Shown here piece after piece: positions 26,784 to 35,958 of a stretch of 62,895 nt of DNA; the stretch's first letter is position 1; each line of letters starts with the position of its first letter. The notes beneath the pieces are model-generated. The model was not told the origin of the DNA. It worked only from the letters and a program-made list of their open reading frames with translations, and did not search any database. The translations under genes and the position numbers were made by a program. Source of the stretch: a virus; the IMG/VR virus record IMGVR_UViG_3300042731_006671, positions 1-62,895 of that record. The stretch is one strand, 5' to 3'.

Positions 26784-28637
26784 CTAAATATTATCCAATG
26801 TTAATTTTTTTACTTCCTTTAATTCACCCCAATTATCCCCAATCTCCATTTCTGCTATGATAGGAACTTTTAATTTTACACATGTCTCCATAATATATTT
26901 TAATTCATTCCCGGCATCGATACCCTCTTTATTAATAGGGAAAGAACAGGCCATTTCATCATGCACAGTTAAATGAGGAAATAATATATTAAATATCCCG
27001 GCCTTATGAGAATCCACCATGGCTTTTTTCATCAAGTCTGCACAGGATCCTTGGATTAATCTATTAAACATTACATACCCTTTCTTGGGATCTAAGAGAC
27101 GAGCCCGCCTATTTAACAATGTCTTAATGTATCCTCTCTTTTTTGCTTTATTAGAAACTTTATAACTAGTCTCTTTTATAAAAGGTACTTTCTTATGATA
27201 CATTTTGTAAATTGTTTCGGCCTCTTCTAAATTCCATCCATATACCTTTGCCGTTTTTTTAATCCCCATTCCATAAGCAGCCCCAAAATTTAATTTTTTT
27301 ACAAGTTCTCTTTTATCAATACCCGTCATTTTACCTAATTCTGTATGATAATCAGTATTCGGATCAGAAATATATCTTTCCCTAATAAAATTAGATCCTT
27401 GTCCAATTGCATAATGGGCAATCAATCTATACTCAATTTGACTCCAATCTAATCTTAACCATTTACAATCGGGTTCAGGTATAAATAATTTTCTTATAAT
27501 CTTACCCCTTAATAATTCATGATTTGATTCTTCTTGTATTTTACTAACTTGTTGTAGATTTGGTTTAGTAGAAGAGAATCTTCCACTAACTGTTCCATAC
27601 TCATCACTTTTAAGTTGATGAAATCTACAATGAAGTCTGTCTCCTACCAATAGATCTGGATATGGTATGATAAACAAGGATAATAATGTTAAAATGTGTC
27701 TTAATTCTAAAATCTTATTAGATAAAAAATTATTTAACTTTTTTAGTGTAGCTTGATCAAATTTAGGGTTCCCTCTAAAAATACCTCGTTCTAACATTTT
27801 CTCAGTGGGTTCCCCATAATGAACTGGGTAACCCAGTTGAATAAATAATTTTTCTAAGTCCTTGTTAGAATTTATATTAACTTCAAAACCTGCAAGATCA
27901 TTAATTTCTTCCTGCATATCATATTTTAAATCAGCCATTTCGTATTTTAATTGATCTAATTTTTTTATATCTAATCGAACTCCTTGTTTTCTCATTTGAA
28001 GCAATAGAGGAATAAGGTCTATTTCTAAATTATAAATATCCTCTAATTCTTCATTTATCAACCTTTGTTTTTGTTCTTGAAAAACATCAAAGGTTAATCT
28101 TGTATCTTCTTTACCATATTTCCTAACAGCATAAGCAGGGAATTTCCATAAATTACTCACTGCTTTATCTTTTTTAGATATTTTTAAACCTGACTCTTCA
28201 AAGTATCGTTCCATTTCAGAATCATCTTTGTGCTTTTTTAAATATTTATAAGCTAGACTATCTAATGAATATGAATAACTATATTCATTTAAAAGAGGTT
28301 CAGCAATTAAGATATCATGTATTCTACCATTGACTTTAATACCAGAAAAATTTTCTAACCAATCAAGATCATAAATAGCATTTGCGAACACTTTTTCGTT
28401 TAACCCTCCTAATTGGTCATCAATATATTTTAAATTCTTTTCCTTCATTTCTGGGGTAGTGTCCGGATGATTAATATCGTAATATTCTGTAAAATCCTTA
28501 TTTGAAAATGAGACCCCTGTAATATAACCATCTTTTCTATAAACTCCCGGCCCTTTATCTTTTAAAAATGGATCTTTTGTCTCTATATCTACTGAAATGA
28601 GTGGATCCTTTTTAAGATTAGGATAACTTAAATTCAT
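26784..28637 (-). CDS. DNA polymerase I-type (family A) with 3'-5' exonuclease
   Basis: 617 aa. Exonuclease: LISVDIETKD (Exo I, near residue 18), NAIYDLDWL (Exo II), YGKEDTRLTFD (Exo III). Polymerase: RLDWSQIEYRLIAHY (motif A, about 400), KKLNFGAAYGMG (motif B, about 447), TVHDEMACSFP (motif C, about 557). All catalytic Asp and Glu residues are present. No 5' nuclease domain. This is the replicative polymerase. In motif B the residue after Gly447-Ala is aromatic, as is usual in phage enzymes. Confidence 0.92.
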   Translation of the reverse strand: MNLSYPNLKKDPLISVDIETKDPFLKDKGPGVYRKDGYITGVSFSNKDFTEYYDINHPDTTPEMKEKNLKYIDDQLGGLNEKVFANAIYDLDWLENFSGIKVNGRIHDILIAEPLLNEYSYSYSLDSLAYKYLKKHKDDSEMERYFEESGLKISKKDKAVSNLWKFPAYAVRKYGKEDTRLTFDVFQEQKQRLINEELEDIYNLEIDLIPLLLQMRKQGVRLDIKKLDQLKYEMADLKYDMQEEINDLAGFEVNINSNKDLEKLFIQLGYPVHYGEPTEKMLERGIFRGNPKFDQATLKKLNNFLSNKILELRHILTLLSLFIIPYPDLLVGDRLHCRFHQLKSDEYGTVSGRFSSTKPNLQQVSKIQEESNHELLRGKIIRKLFIPEPDCKWLRLDWSQIEYRLIAHYAIGQGSNFIRERYISDPNTDYHTELGKMTGIDKRELVKKLNFGAAYGMGIKKTAKVYGWNLEEAETIYKMYHKKVPFIKETSYKVSNKAKKRGYIKTLLNRRARLLDPKKGYVMFNRLIQGSCADLMKKAMVDSHKAGIFNILFPHLTVHDEMACSFPINKEGIDAGNELKYIMETCVKLKVPIIAEMEIGDNWGELKEVKKLTLDNI

Positions 28638-28653
28638 TTAAAACCTCCTTTTT

Positions 28654-29118
28654 TTAGGAATAAGTATGATATACTTCTTTATAATGTTTTATATTATTTT
28701 CTTCTAATAATTGAATCCCTTCAGGTTCTCTATCGTAGTATTCTAAATAAACAACTTTCTTTATACCTGAAGCGATAATAATTTTTGAACAATCTTTACA
28801 AGGACTAATAGTCACATATAGATTAGACCCTTCTGTTTTTATACCATGTTTAGCAGCATAGGCAATACAATTTTGTTCTGCATGAACTTCGTTTAATCTA
28901 CTAAATTCATTGTGTTGATTATAGAATTGTTTATCCATAACGCGAGATTTAAATAAGTCTTCACAATGTTTCTTCCCCGGTAATACCCCATTATAACCAA
29001 TACTAATTATTCTATTTTCTTTAACTAATATTGCCCCTACTTTTTTTCTTATACAAGTACTGTGTCTGGATATTAGTTCCGCTATCTTTAAAAAAGTTTC
29101 ATCCCAATTTCTTTCCAT
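28654..29118 (-). CDS. dCMP deaminase
   Basis: 154 aa. Zinc motif VHAEQNCIAYAAK (His-Ala-Glu) and SPCKDCSKII (PCxxC) are complete, with SRHSTCIRKKVGAIL at the N-terminus. It converts dCMP to dUMP, feeding thymidylate synthesis. In a phage that appears to channel dCMP to a modified base, it would balance C and T pools. Starts 9 bp upstream of the methyltransferase homologue's end. Confidence 0.85.
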   Translation of the reverse strand: MERNWDETFLKIAELISRHSTCIRKKVGAILVKENRIISIGYNGVLPGKKHCEDLFKSRVMDKQFYNQHNEFSRLNEVHAEQNCIAYAAKHGIKTEGSNLYVTISPCKDCSKIIIASGIKKVVYLEYYDREPEGIQLLEENNIKHYKEVYHTYS

Positions 29119-29126
29119 ATTAACTC

Positions 29127-30317
29127 CTATCTTTTATTACAACAAGAAATATTACAATAATTACAAGATTCTTTATTAGAATAATTATGTAATTGACAAT
29201 ATCTCCATTTTGTAAAATTTATTAATTCATGTGAAACAATTAATCTTTTTTTTGTATATTTCGTAAGATCCCTATTTCCCTCCAAAAAATCTTTAATCTG
29301 TTTCGTTAAAAAACTAGTAAATTGAACAGGCATAAATTTTCCCGTTTGAGTTATAAGATATTTATAAATCTTTTCATCATTGATATATTCGTATGGTTGA
29401 AATATATAATCATCTGGGGCTCCTTGAATTCTAGCTCGTTCTCGTATCGTTAAAGGTAGTAAAGTGTCTGGCCTATATAAATGATCTACGGTCCCCATCA
29501 TACCACCAGTTAAAACAAAAGATGTATAATCCATATCCATGATATAACTACCAAATTTATATTTTATTTTTCTTTTCGTAGTGTAATAGTTTAAAGTTTT
29601 CCTTTTTGGATAATCTTTCAAAAACTCCCTATATTGTTTTAATATGATTTTATCTTTACATGTTATAGGTATAGTTGGATCAATATTATAATGCCATAAA
29701 TTTACTTTATGATTATCATTTTTATGTACATGATTTATTTTTAAAATATCATCTAATGGGGGTAAACCTGAAATGATATCTTTAAATTTCAAATTATTTT
29801 CTTTTTCGTTTGGTACAAAAAAGAACCCAAATTCTTTTTTGGCCCCTATAACGAAAAGTCTATTTCTACCTTTTTGTGTATTACCATAATTAAAATTAGA
29901 AATCCATTCAAAAAATATATCGTAATTAGGAAAATTTTCTTCCCACTCTTTTGCATTTACTGCTTGTAAAGAATCTGGTAAATTATCCATTACAAAAAAT
30001 TTCGGTTGAAGATCCTTAACTATACCCATATAGATTGGAATATCCCCCTTATTTAAAACTACTTGATCCTTATTTTGATTTAATCTAGAATAAAAACCAC
30101 ATTCGGTATGACCGATAATCAAATCTAAATCTTTCGGTACCACTATTTCTTTTTTTAAATCTTCATAATTATTAAATAACGGAGTCCCAAAATTAAATTC
30201 AAACGTACCAGTATGATAGTATTTCCTCCAATCAAAACCCCCCAGTATTTCATACCCTTGTTCTTTAGCTCCAATCAACATAGAGCCAGTTCCCCCAATA
30301 ATACTCAATGCTCTCAT
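29127..30317 (-). CDS. Cytosine-C5 DNA methyltransferase homologue with altered catalytic motif
   Basis: 396 aa. Motif I is IIGGTGSMLIGAKEQGYEI and motif IV is GHTECGFYS, with Cys73 at the nucleophile position but Glu instead of Pro before it. The motif VI position reads MDNLPDS instead of ENV, motif VIII is TQKGRNRLFVIG and IX-X is RERARIQGAPDDYIF. The C-terminus has eight Cys/His-rich residues (YCQLHNYSNKESCNYCNISC), a probable zinc knot. It may act on a modified cytosine or another position instead of making plain 5mC. Start has GGAGG 5 bases upstream. Confidence 0.7.
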   Translation of the reverse strand: MRALSIIGGTGSMLIGAKEQGYEILGGFDWRKYYHTGTFEFNFGTPLFNNYEDLKKEIVVPKDLDLIIGHTECGFYSRLNQNKDQVVLNKGDIPIYMGIVKDLQPKFFVMDNLPDSLQAVNAKEWEENFPNYDIFFEWISNFNYGNTQKGRNRLFVIGAKKEFGFFFVPNEKENNLKFKDIISGLPPLDDILKINHVHKNDNHKVNLWHYNIDPTIPITCKDKIILKQYREFLKDYPKRKTLNYYTTKRKIKYKFGSYIMDMDYTSFVLTGGMMGTVDHLYRPDTLLPLTIRERARIQGAPDDYIFQPYEYINDEKIYKYLITQTGKFMPVQFTSFLTKQIKDFLEGNRDLTKYTKKRLIVSHELINFTKWRYCQLHNYSNKESCNYCNISCCNKR

Positions 30318-30329
30318 ATATCCTCCATT

Positions 30330-31058
30330 TTAAAAAATAACTTGTTTTTTCAAATCCCATTGATATGCATGCAAAGAATTACAAAAATATATTAATGAAC
30401 CTGTTTTTAATTCTGTATAACTCCTTTTTAATTTTTTGACTAAGAACTTAATAGCTTCTGCAGCTAGGTATATATCTATAGGGAAATGAGCAAAATAATC
30501 ATTAGATCTCATATGATAAATTAAATACAATCTATCATTTCTTATTAAAAAACTATAATCTACTGAACATGGGATTCTTGTGTCACCCCCTGTTCTTTCT
30601 ATATCTCCCGTATTAAATATTTGCATTACGGCTTGACGAGTATGTTTATCTTCTTTTAATGTATTTATAATACTCTCCCATTGCCAAGAGATTCTTTCCG
30701 AATAGGTATAATCAAATTTAGTTTCATTATTAACCATAAATTTTTGCCAAAGATCTTTTCTGATCTTATAACTATTGCCAGGGTTTAAAGGTTCTTTTGA
30801 AATTCTATCCTTAAATTCTTGATGACAATAACTAATAATTTTATTACTCTCGTCTTTAAAAATAAATTCAATCATTTTATTCCTTTTTTCTAAAGGTTTC
30901 GATACAATAAATGAGACTCCCATTAGTTCTTTTGTTAATTGGTCATTACCAGAAAGTCTTTTGTTCTGGTAATGTTTAATTGGAACCGTAATACCCTGTA
31001 TTAATAGTTCTCTATCCATCTCCTTTATCATGTCTTCACAATTTTTAAATATCCTCAT
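30330..31058 (-). CDS. Thymidylate-synthase-fold enzyme, likely dCMP hydroxymethylase
   Basis: About 242 aa from ATG 31058 (GGAG 6 bases upstream; 31070 is less likely). TRIPCSVDYSF holds the nucleophile Cys; MRSNDYFAHFPIDIYLAAEA aligns with the RS.D...LPFNI block of ThyA, with Asp (about residue 195) where ThyA has the Asn that reads dUMP. That Asn-to-Asp change is the known mark of dCMP hydroxymethylases (T4 gp42 type). The expected reaction is dCMP + methylene-THF to hm-dCMP. It overlaps the amidotransferase gene. Confidence 0.75.
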   Translation of the reverse strand: MRIFKNCEDMIKEMDRELLIQGITVPIKHYQNKRLSGNDQLTKELMGVSFIVSKPLEKRNKMIEFIFKDESNKIISYCHQEFKDRISKEPLNPGNSYKIRKDLWQKFMVNNETKFDYTYSERISWQWESIINTLKEDKHTRQAVMQIFNTGDIERTGGDTRIPCSVDYSFLIRNDRLYLIYHMRSNDYFAHFPIDIYLAAEAIKFLVKKLKRSYTELKTGSLIYFCNSLHAYQWDLKKQVIF

Positions 31059-32409
31059 ATTTATCTCCATAAAAAATTTTTGAAATATCGTACCAGTATT
31101 CTTTTTTATTTTTTCTTATCCTATTATTCTTTAATGCTTCTTTCTTTCGTTCAATTATTTCTAAAGGGATCAAATTTTTATAAATTTCTTTTAAAATTTT
31201 TTTATTCTTCCTTTCTTCATAGGGTAAATTTAATGCATATCTTACAATAAGATGATTTAAAAAAGGATTTCTCAATTCAATAGTATATCTCATAGAAGCC
31301 CTATCTAATCTTGGTAAATGGTAAAAAGATAATTCATGGAATATATCAGATTTTTGAGAATCATATTCATTAATTCTATGATAACCTCCAAATAACTCAT
31401 CTGCTCCATCCCCGGATAAAACGATCTTATCTTTAATTTGTTTAAATAAATTATATTGTGGTATAACACTACCTAAATCGATGGGAGTTTCATTAAATTC
31501 TTTAAAAATGATACCTAATTCTGACTCGTTAATTTCATAATTAATTAATTTAACCTTAATATCAAAAAATTTTTCACAGATTTTAATATATTTAAAATCT
31601 TCTTCATTTTCAATTGAATAAATATTTATATCATCCACTTTGCATTTTAAAGAAACTAAATGATATAATATAATCGTACTATCTAATCCTCCACTTAATA
31701 ATAAACTAATAGGATATTTTTTAGACAATAATCTATTCTTTACTGAGTTATGTATTAATTTTATTAGATCTAACTTGTTAAGATTGAATCCAAAATTCCA
31801 GCCCCAATATTTCTTTGTAATGATCTCTTTTTCAATTAAATCAAATTTATAAATTCTTCCTGGTAACACCCTTTTGATATTTCTATATGGTGTCCTATTG
31901 TCTAAATTGTATCCAAATTTCAAAACAGTGGATTTAAATAAAGGATCGTATTCACTTTTTTCTTTTACCAATGGATTAATCTCTGAACAAAGATTAAATT
32001 CTTCGTCATAATACAATTGTTTTTTTCCTAAAGGATCTGTAAAAGCCATCATAAGATTTTTTTCTAAATCTAATATCACAATGGCCCAAAAACCATCCCA
32101 TTGATTCATTGTATATAATTGATTCGTAGTAAAATAAAATTGAAAACATTTAAAAAAATCTATTAGGTATTCTACGTCATTTTCATATGAGTCTCTTTCA
32201 TAATTAAAAAGTTCTCCATTATAAAGCAAAAATCTATTTTTGCATATTTTAATTGGTTGTTTATAATCATCTCCTAATTCCGTTTGAATTGGTAATCTTG
32301 TATGACAAATAAATAAATCATCTTTTTTAATAGTATTCATTGAAATACCCCTATGGGAAATTTTAGAAAATCCCCGCATGTTACTTCTATTAATATATAT
32401 CCCACACAT
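31045..32409 (-). CDS. Asparagine-synthetase-like glutamine amidotransferase
   Basis: 454 aa. Cys2 is exposed after initiator Met removal (MCGIYINRS), then class II glutaminase segments (FICHTRLPIQ, FLLYNGELFN). The synthetase half has the PP-loop LLLSGGLDSTII (about residue 240), SGDGADELFGGYHR and LDRASMRYTIELRNPFL. It would adenylate a carboxylate and transfer ammonia from glutamine. Shorter than AsnB (about 554). Between a dCMP hydroxymethylase and a dCTPase-like gene, so a nucleotide or base acceptor is suspected rather than aspartate. Confidence 0.8.
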   Translation of the reverse strand: MCGIYINRSNMRGFSKISHRGISMNTIKKDDLFICHTRLPIQTELGDDYKQPIKICKNRFLLYNGELFNYERDSYENDVEYLIDFFKCFQFYFTTNQLYTMNQWDGFWAIVILDLEKNLMMAFTDPLGKKQLYYDEEFNLCSEINPLVKEKSEYDPLFKSTVLKFGYNLDNRTPYRNIKRVLPGRIYKFDLIEKEIITKKYWGWNFGFNLNKLDLIKLIHNSVKNRLLSKKYPISLLLSGGLDSTIILYHLVSLKCKVDDINIYSIENEEDFKYIKICEKFFDIKVKLINYEINESELGIIFKEFNETPIDLGSVIPQYNLFKQIKDKIVLSGDGADELFGGYHRINEYDSQKSDIFHELSFYHLPRLDRASMRYTIELRNPFLNHLIVRYALNLPYEERKNKKILKEIYKNLIPLEIIERKKEALKNNRIRKNKKEYWYDISKIFYGDKYEDI

Positions 32410-32414
32410 AGTTT

Positions 32415-33032
32415 TTAATACCCCGTTTTTAATCTAAAAATATTCACTTGATATTTTAAACTCCATACTTCAAATAACTCTTTTTCATTCAAATCTATCA
32501 TATTACATAACTCATTAAATTTAATCCAAATATCCTTTAGGTTTTTTTCAAATAAATATAAATCCGTTAGGTAGTGTGAAGATCTCCATGGCCTATTTTT
32601 TAAAAGATTACATGTTTTTCCTACGGATTCAACAACTCTATAAAATGAAGAATGTATATACGTTATAGGACATCTATTTAAATCTACATCTTTATGATTA
32701 ATCTTTTTCCAATTTCGTAAATCTTCATAATCATATCCGTAGAGGATATAAGATTCAATTAAAAAATTAAAAGCATCAATCATCTCTTCAACAAAATGAT
32801 CCTTGTTATTTATATCCAATGTTGCTTCTGTTAATTCTTCAATAAATCTTATTTGTAAGAAATCTTTTATTAATTGTTGATCTTCATAACAATTAATATC
32901 AAAATTATAATCAGGTATATTTATACCTTCTAATTTCATAAAACTAATAAAAATACCCTTTTGTTTTTCAAAAATAAAATTGAATGCTTCCCCTTTATTA
33001 TATTTAAAAGGTATAAAATCTTTAGTGTTCAC
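32415..33032 (-). CDS. All-alpha NTP pyrophosphatase (dCTPase/dUTPase-like)
   Basis: 205 aa. RFIEELTEATLD ... HFVEEMIDAFNFL gives the paired ExxE...ExxD metal motif of the MazG/dimeric dUTPase superfamily, the fold of T4 gp56. As a separate trimeric dUTPase is encoded next door, this one may instead destroy dCTP to keep cytosine out of phage DNA. Assignment of dCTP is inference. Confidence 0.65.
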   Translation of the reverse strand: MNTKDFIPFKYNKGEAFNFIFEKQKGIFISFMKLEGINIPDYNFDINCYEDQQLIKDFLQIRFIEELTEATLDINNKDHFVEEMIDAFNFLIESYILYGYDYEDLRNWKKINHKDVDLNRCPITYIHSSFYRVVESVGKTCNLLKNRPWRSSHYLTDLYLFEKNLKDIWIKFNELCNMIDLNEKELFEVWSLKYQVNIFRLKTGY

Positions 33033-33606
33033 TAATAATCCCCTTTATAGTTAATTTAAAATCTTCAATTGTTCTTTTATCAAAATAATTAGTAAATGTT
33101 ATAATATTCTTGAATAAAAATTTTATAATATATTTTCGATATAAAATTAATTGTTCTGAATAGTTAGCTATAGAATCATATCCATCCCCCCTTTTTCTAA
33201 AAAATTTTTGATTTTGACCAGTTATTAGTACTAAATAAATATTTAAATTTTTACTAGTAATAAGATCATTAATTAAGTTTATCAATGTTTTTAAATAATC
33301 AGAACTAATTCTTTTTTCTAAATCCCCCCAAACAAAATGGGATAAAAAACTTCGTTCAATGATTATATAAGGTAATTCTATAGAATTTAATAATTTCATA
33401 ACAGCTAAATCTTTACCTAAACTTAAACCATCTTTAAAGGACAAATCATTTTGTTTATTTAATAAATTAATCCACTTTGAAAATTCAAATTTAAAATGAA
33501 CAATTGAAATATCCTTTAATAGGTAATTTATTAAAAAACTTTTTCCTACCCCTTGAGGGCCTTCAACTAAAATGATTTTTTTATTCCCCTGTTGACCCAA
33601 AACCAT
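33022..33606 (-). CDS. P-loop deoxynucleotide kinase
   Basis: 194 aa. Walker A ILVEGPQGVGKSFL (residues about 11-24), then IIERSFLSHFVWG, the E/D-R-S motif of deoxynucleoside/dTMP-type kinases, and an R-rich lid (KFFRKRGDGYD). In this cluster it could phosphorylate hm-dCMP (T4 gp1 role) or act on DNA like phage 5-hmU kinases. Overlaps dUTPase by 26 bp; the exact start is uncertain. Confidence 0.65.
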   Translation of the reverse strand: MVLGQQGNKKIILVEGPQGVGKSFLINYLLKDISIVHFKFEFSKWINLLNKQNDLSFKDGLSLGKDLAVMKLLNSIELPYIIIERSFLSHFVWGDLEKRISSDYLKTLINLINDLITSKNLNIYLVLITGQNQKFFRKRGDGYDSIANYSEQLILYRKYIIKFLFKNIITFTNYFDKRTIEDFKLTIKGIISEH

Positions 33607-34015
33607 CCTCCCCCCTTCCCGTATTTATTTTAATACATTCCTTTAAGATAGGGGTACCCGTCCATACATATGTAATAATACCCTGACATACTTTTTCTCC
33701 CTTTTTAAAAGAAACTATTTGATCAGAATTATTAAACAGGTGTACATGAGGTTCCCCCCTATAATCACTATCAATTACACATGCTCCAATATGAATTTTC
33801 TTTTTAACAGCCAAACCAGATTTTTCTTTCATAATTAAGACATAACCCTCAGGAAACTCTACCCTAATACCTAGTGGTACTAAAGAATCTCCCCTTGGAG
33901 GTATAGTAAAACTAACAGGGGTATAAAAATCTAATCCAGCTGATCCTTTAGTTCCTCGTGTTGGTATTTTAGCATTCTTACTCATTAACTCTATATTAAG
34001 GTAAAAATTTTTCAT
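33581..34015 (-). CDS. dut: dUTPase (trimeric)
   Basis: 144 aa. All five motifs: GSAGLDFY, MKEKSGLAVKK, GACVIDSDYRGE, EKVCQGIITY, GRGEDGFGSTG. It hydrolyses dUTP to dUMP and PPi. Presence of a canonical dUTPase implies that thymine is retained in the phage DNA. RBS AGGAG about 8 bases upstream of ATG 34015. Confidence 0.92.
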   Translation of the reverse strand: MKNFYLNIELMSKNAKIPTRGTKGSAGLDFYTPVSFTIPPRGDSLVPLGIRVEFPEGYVLIMKEKSGLAVKKKIHIGACVIDSDYRGEPHVHLFNNSDQIVSFKKGEKVCQGIITYVWTGTPILKECIKINTGRGEDGFGSTGE

Positions 34016-34056
34016 AAAAACTCCTTTTAAGTGTAATATAATAAAATAAACTTTTA

Positions 34057-34133
34057 TTTAAACGTGACTTAAGAAATATACCCTTGGAAGGGTTTTATAC
34101 ATTATTGAAAATTAAACCCCCGTCACGTTTAAA
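34057..34133 (-). promoter_or_regulatory. Nested inverted-repeat element, copy B
   Basis: The same 12-bp arms as at 22298-22375 (TTTAAACGTGAC 34057-34068, GTCACGTTTAAA 34122-34133), spaced almost identically (77 vs 78 bp). The inner hairpin differs (ACCCTT..AAGGGT, 34080-34093). It lies between the UvrD-like helicase and dUTPase genes. Confidence 0.75.
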
Positions 34134-34147
34134 TTATATGGGGTAAA

Positions 34148-35554
34148 TCACCGAAAAGATAACTGGTCTTCATACCCAAGACGAGAACCTGAATGAATTA
34201 TATGTAAATTCTTTTTTGTCCTAGTAATTGCTACATATAAACACCGTAATTCGGATTCTAGATTCAATCTTAAAGATTCTGATACATTCTTAGTTATATT
34301 TAATAACAAAATAACATTATCCGCTTCTCCTCCTTTTACTCCATGGATCGTACTAATATTAATCTTATTTTCTTCAGGATTAATTTTATTTTTAAATAAG
34401 GTCCTATAATAAGAGAGATCTTTTAATTCCATATTAAATGCTTCATACCAAACTGGGTATCTTATAAGATCTTGTTTTAAAAAATTTCTTAATTCTAAAC
34501 TATTCCTGATCTCATCTATGGAATTATTTTGTCTTAGAGTTTCATATTTTTTAATAGCCTTATAAATGGATGATTTTATATAGGGGGTATTTTTATAACT
34601 AAAAGCTATTCCTTTTTCCATAATAAAATCTTTAAAAACAGGTAAGAAATAGTTATTCCTAGATAAAAAATAATAAGTTTCCTCGTTATTAATGACAATA
34701 TCATTTATAGAATTATAAAAAAATATATTCGATTTTCCTTCACTATAACCAAAATTTTTAATAACACGATTAATAATTTTATCTGAAAATCTTTTAGAAT
34801 AATTTAATATGACCTTTTTTAATCTATAAGATTTTTCTAAAATTTTTATAGGATTATTTTTCGTTAAACTAAGAAATTTATATACATCCGCTCCACTCCA
34901 TTCATAAATAGCCTGATCATCGTCTCCAGCGATGAAGATCTTTTCACAATTATGAAAGGCTACTTGACAAAAATTCCATTGAAGACTAGTTAGATCTTGA
35001 GCTTCATCTATAATTGCAACATCTACAGGTAATGAATACCCTCTATTAATAAAATTAATTAATAAATCATCAAAATCTATAACCCCAACCTCCTTTTTAT
35101 ACCTTTCATAATTTTTTTCTATAAAATTAAATTTTGGTAAATCTAGATCATTTTTATACCTATTAAATAATTTAATATTATTCTTTTTCAAAGATACATT
35201 AAATAAATATTTATCATCATTATTAATAAGGTCTTCTGTATAGTAACCCAAAAAACTCATCCCCATAGATTTTGAGAATTCTTTATAGTTTTTTTTACTA
35301 ATCATATCATAGATTGTGGTTTCTAATTCCCTGAAGGCTATAGAATGAATAGTACGAAAATAAGGAAAATCTTCCTTTTTAAAGTTAAATATCTTAATAG
35401 CCCTGTCCCTTCCTTCATAACTTCCTTTTTTAGTGAATGAAACAAAGGCTATTTTATTAGGATCATATTGATCTAATAATTTTTCTAATAAATTTATTAG
35501 ATATGTTGTTTTCCCACACCCAGGAGCTCCAAAGATCATCTGTATATTCTTCAT
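34148..35554 (-). CDS. UvrD/Rep-family SF1 helicase
   Basis: 468 aa. Walker A FGAPGCGKTTYLINL, motif Ia FVSFTKKG, Walker B VAIIDEAQDLTSLQW, motif III GDDDQAIYEWSGA, motif IV LEKSYRL, motif V STIHGVKGGEADNV and motif VI LYVAITRTKK. A 3'-5' DNA helicase for replication or recombination; with no DnaB-like gene in view, it may be the fork helicase. Ends at the inverted-repeat element. Confidence 0.88.
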   Translation of the reverse strand: MKNIQMIFGAPGCGKTTYLINLLEKLLDQYDPNKIAFVSFTKKGSYEGRDRAIKIFNFKKEDFPYFRTIHSIAFRELETTIYDMISKKNYKEFSKSMGMSFLGYYTEDLINNDDKYLFNVSLKKNNIKLFNRYKNDLDLPKFNFIEKNYERYKKEVGVIDFDDLLINFINRGYSLPVDVAIIDEAQDLTSLQWNFCQVAFHNCEKIFIAGDDDQAIYEWSGADVYKFLSLTKNNPIKILEKSYRLKKVILNYSKRFSDKIINRVIKNFGYSEGKSNIFFYNSINDIVINNEETYYFLSRNNYFLPVFKDFIMEKGIAFSYKNTPYIKSSIYKAIKKYETLRQNNSIDEIRNSLELRNFLKQDLIRYPVWYEAFNMELKDLSYYRTLFKNKINPEENKINISTIHGVKGGEADNVILLLNITKNVSESLRLNLESELRCLYVAITRTKKNLHIIHSGSRLGYEDQLSFR

Positions 35555-35760
35555 AGTTTTATTATCCCCCTAGGAAAATAATTTATTACAGAATTTATCT
35601 CTTCATGGGTAGTGAAAAACTTATCCCCAAAAATTCCAAATGCTTTTTCTCTTCCTTCTTTATGATTCTTTACTTCAAATTCAACTATACAATCTTTATC
35701 TATAACTATACCATTTATTTTATGAATATGTGATTGTCCAAACGTTACATAAATTTTCAT
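35551..35760 (-). CDS. Hypothetical protein
   Basis: 69 aa, small beta-rich protein (MKIYVTFGQSHIHKINGIVI). Overlaps the next gene's ATG. I recognise no family. Coupled to the UvrD-like helicase. Confidence 0.5.
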   Translation of the reverse strand: MKIYVTFGQSHIHKINGIVIDKDCIVEFEVKNHKEGREKAFGIFGDKFFTTHEEINSVINYFPRGIIKL

Positions 35761-35957
35761 TTATTCCTCCTTTTAAAGTCTTTCCAATCATTAATAAGTT
35801 TAAAATACCACTTAAAAAAGGTACCAACTAGAAGTATTATTATACAAATAGGGTACATAAAAAATTGTAATACGAATCTTTCTTTATCTTCTTTATAATA
35901 ATAATCTATACTACCTATAATAAAACCTACTATAAAATATATTATTGTATAAATCAT
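35757..35957 (-). CDS. Small membrane protein
   Basis: About 66 aa from ATG 35957, one base past the exonuclease stop. Two hydrophobic helices (IIYFIVGFIIGSI; FFMYPICIIILLVGTFF) with a basic tail. Not recognised. Confidence 0.45.
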   Translation of the reverse strand: MIYTIIYFIVGFIIGSIDYYYKEDKERFVLQFFMYPICIIILLVGTFFKWYFKLINDWKDFKRRNK

Positions 35958-35958
35958 T

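Noticed and set aside
30330-31058. Ordinary thymidylate synthase (thyA)
   Set aside because: The residue aligned with the dUMP-reading Asn is Asp, which favours dCMP as substrate.
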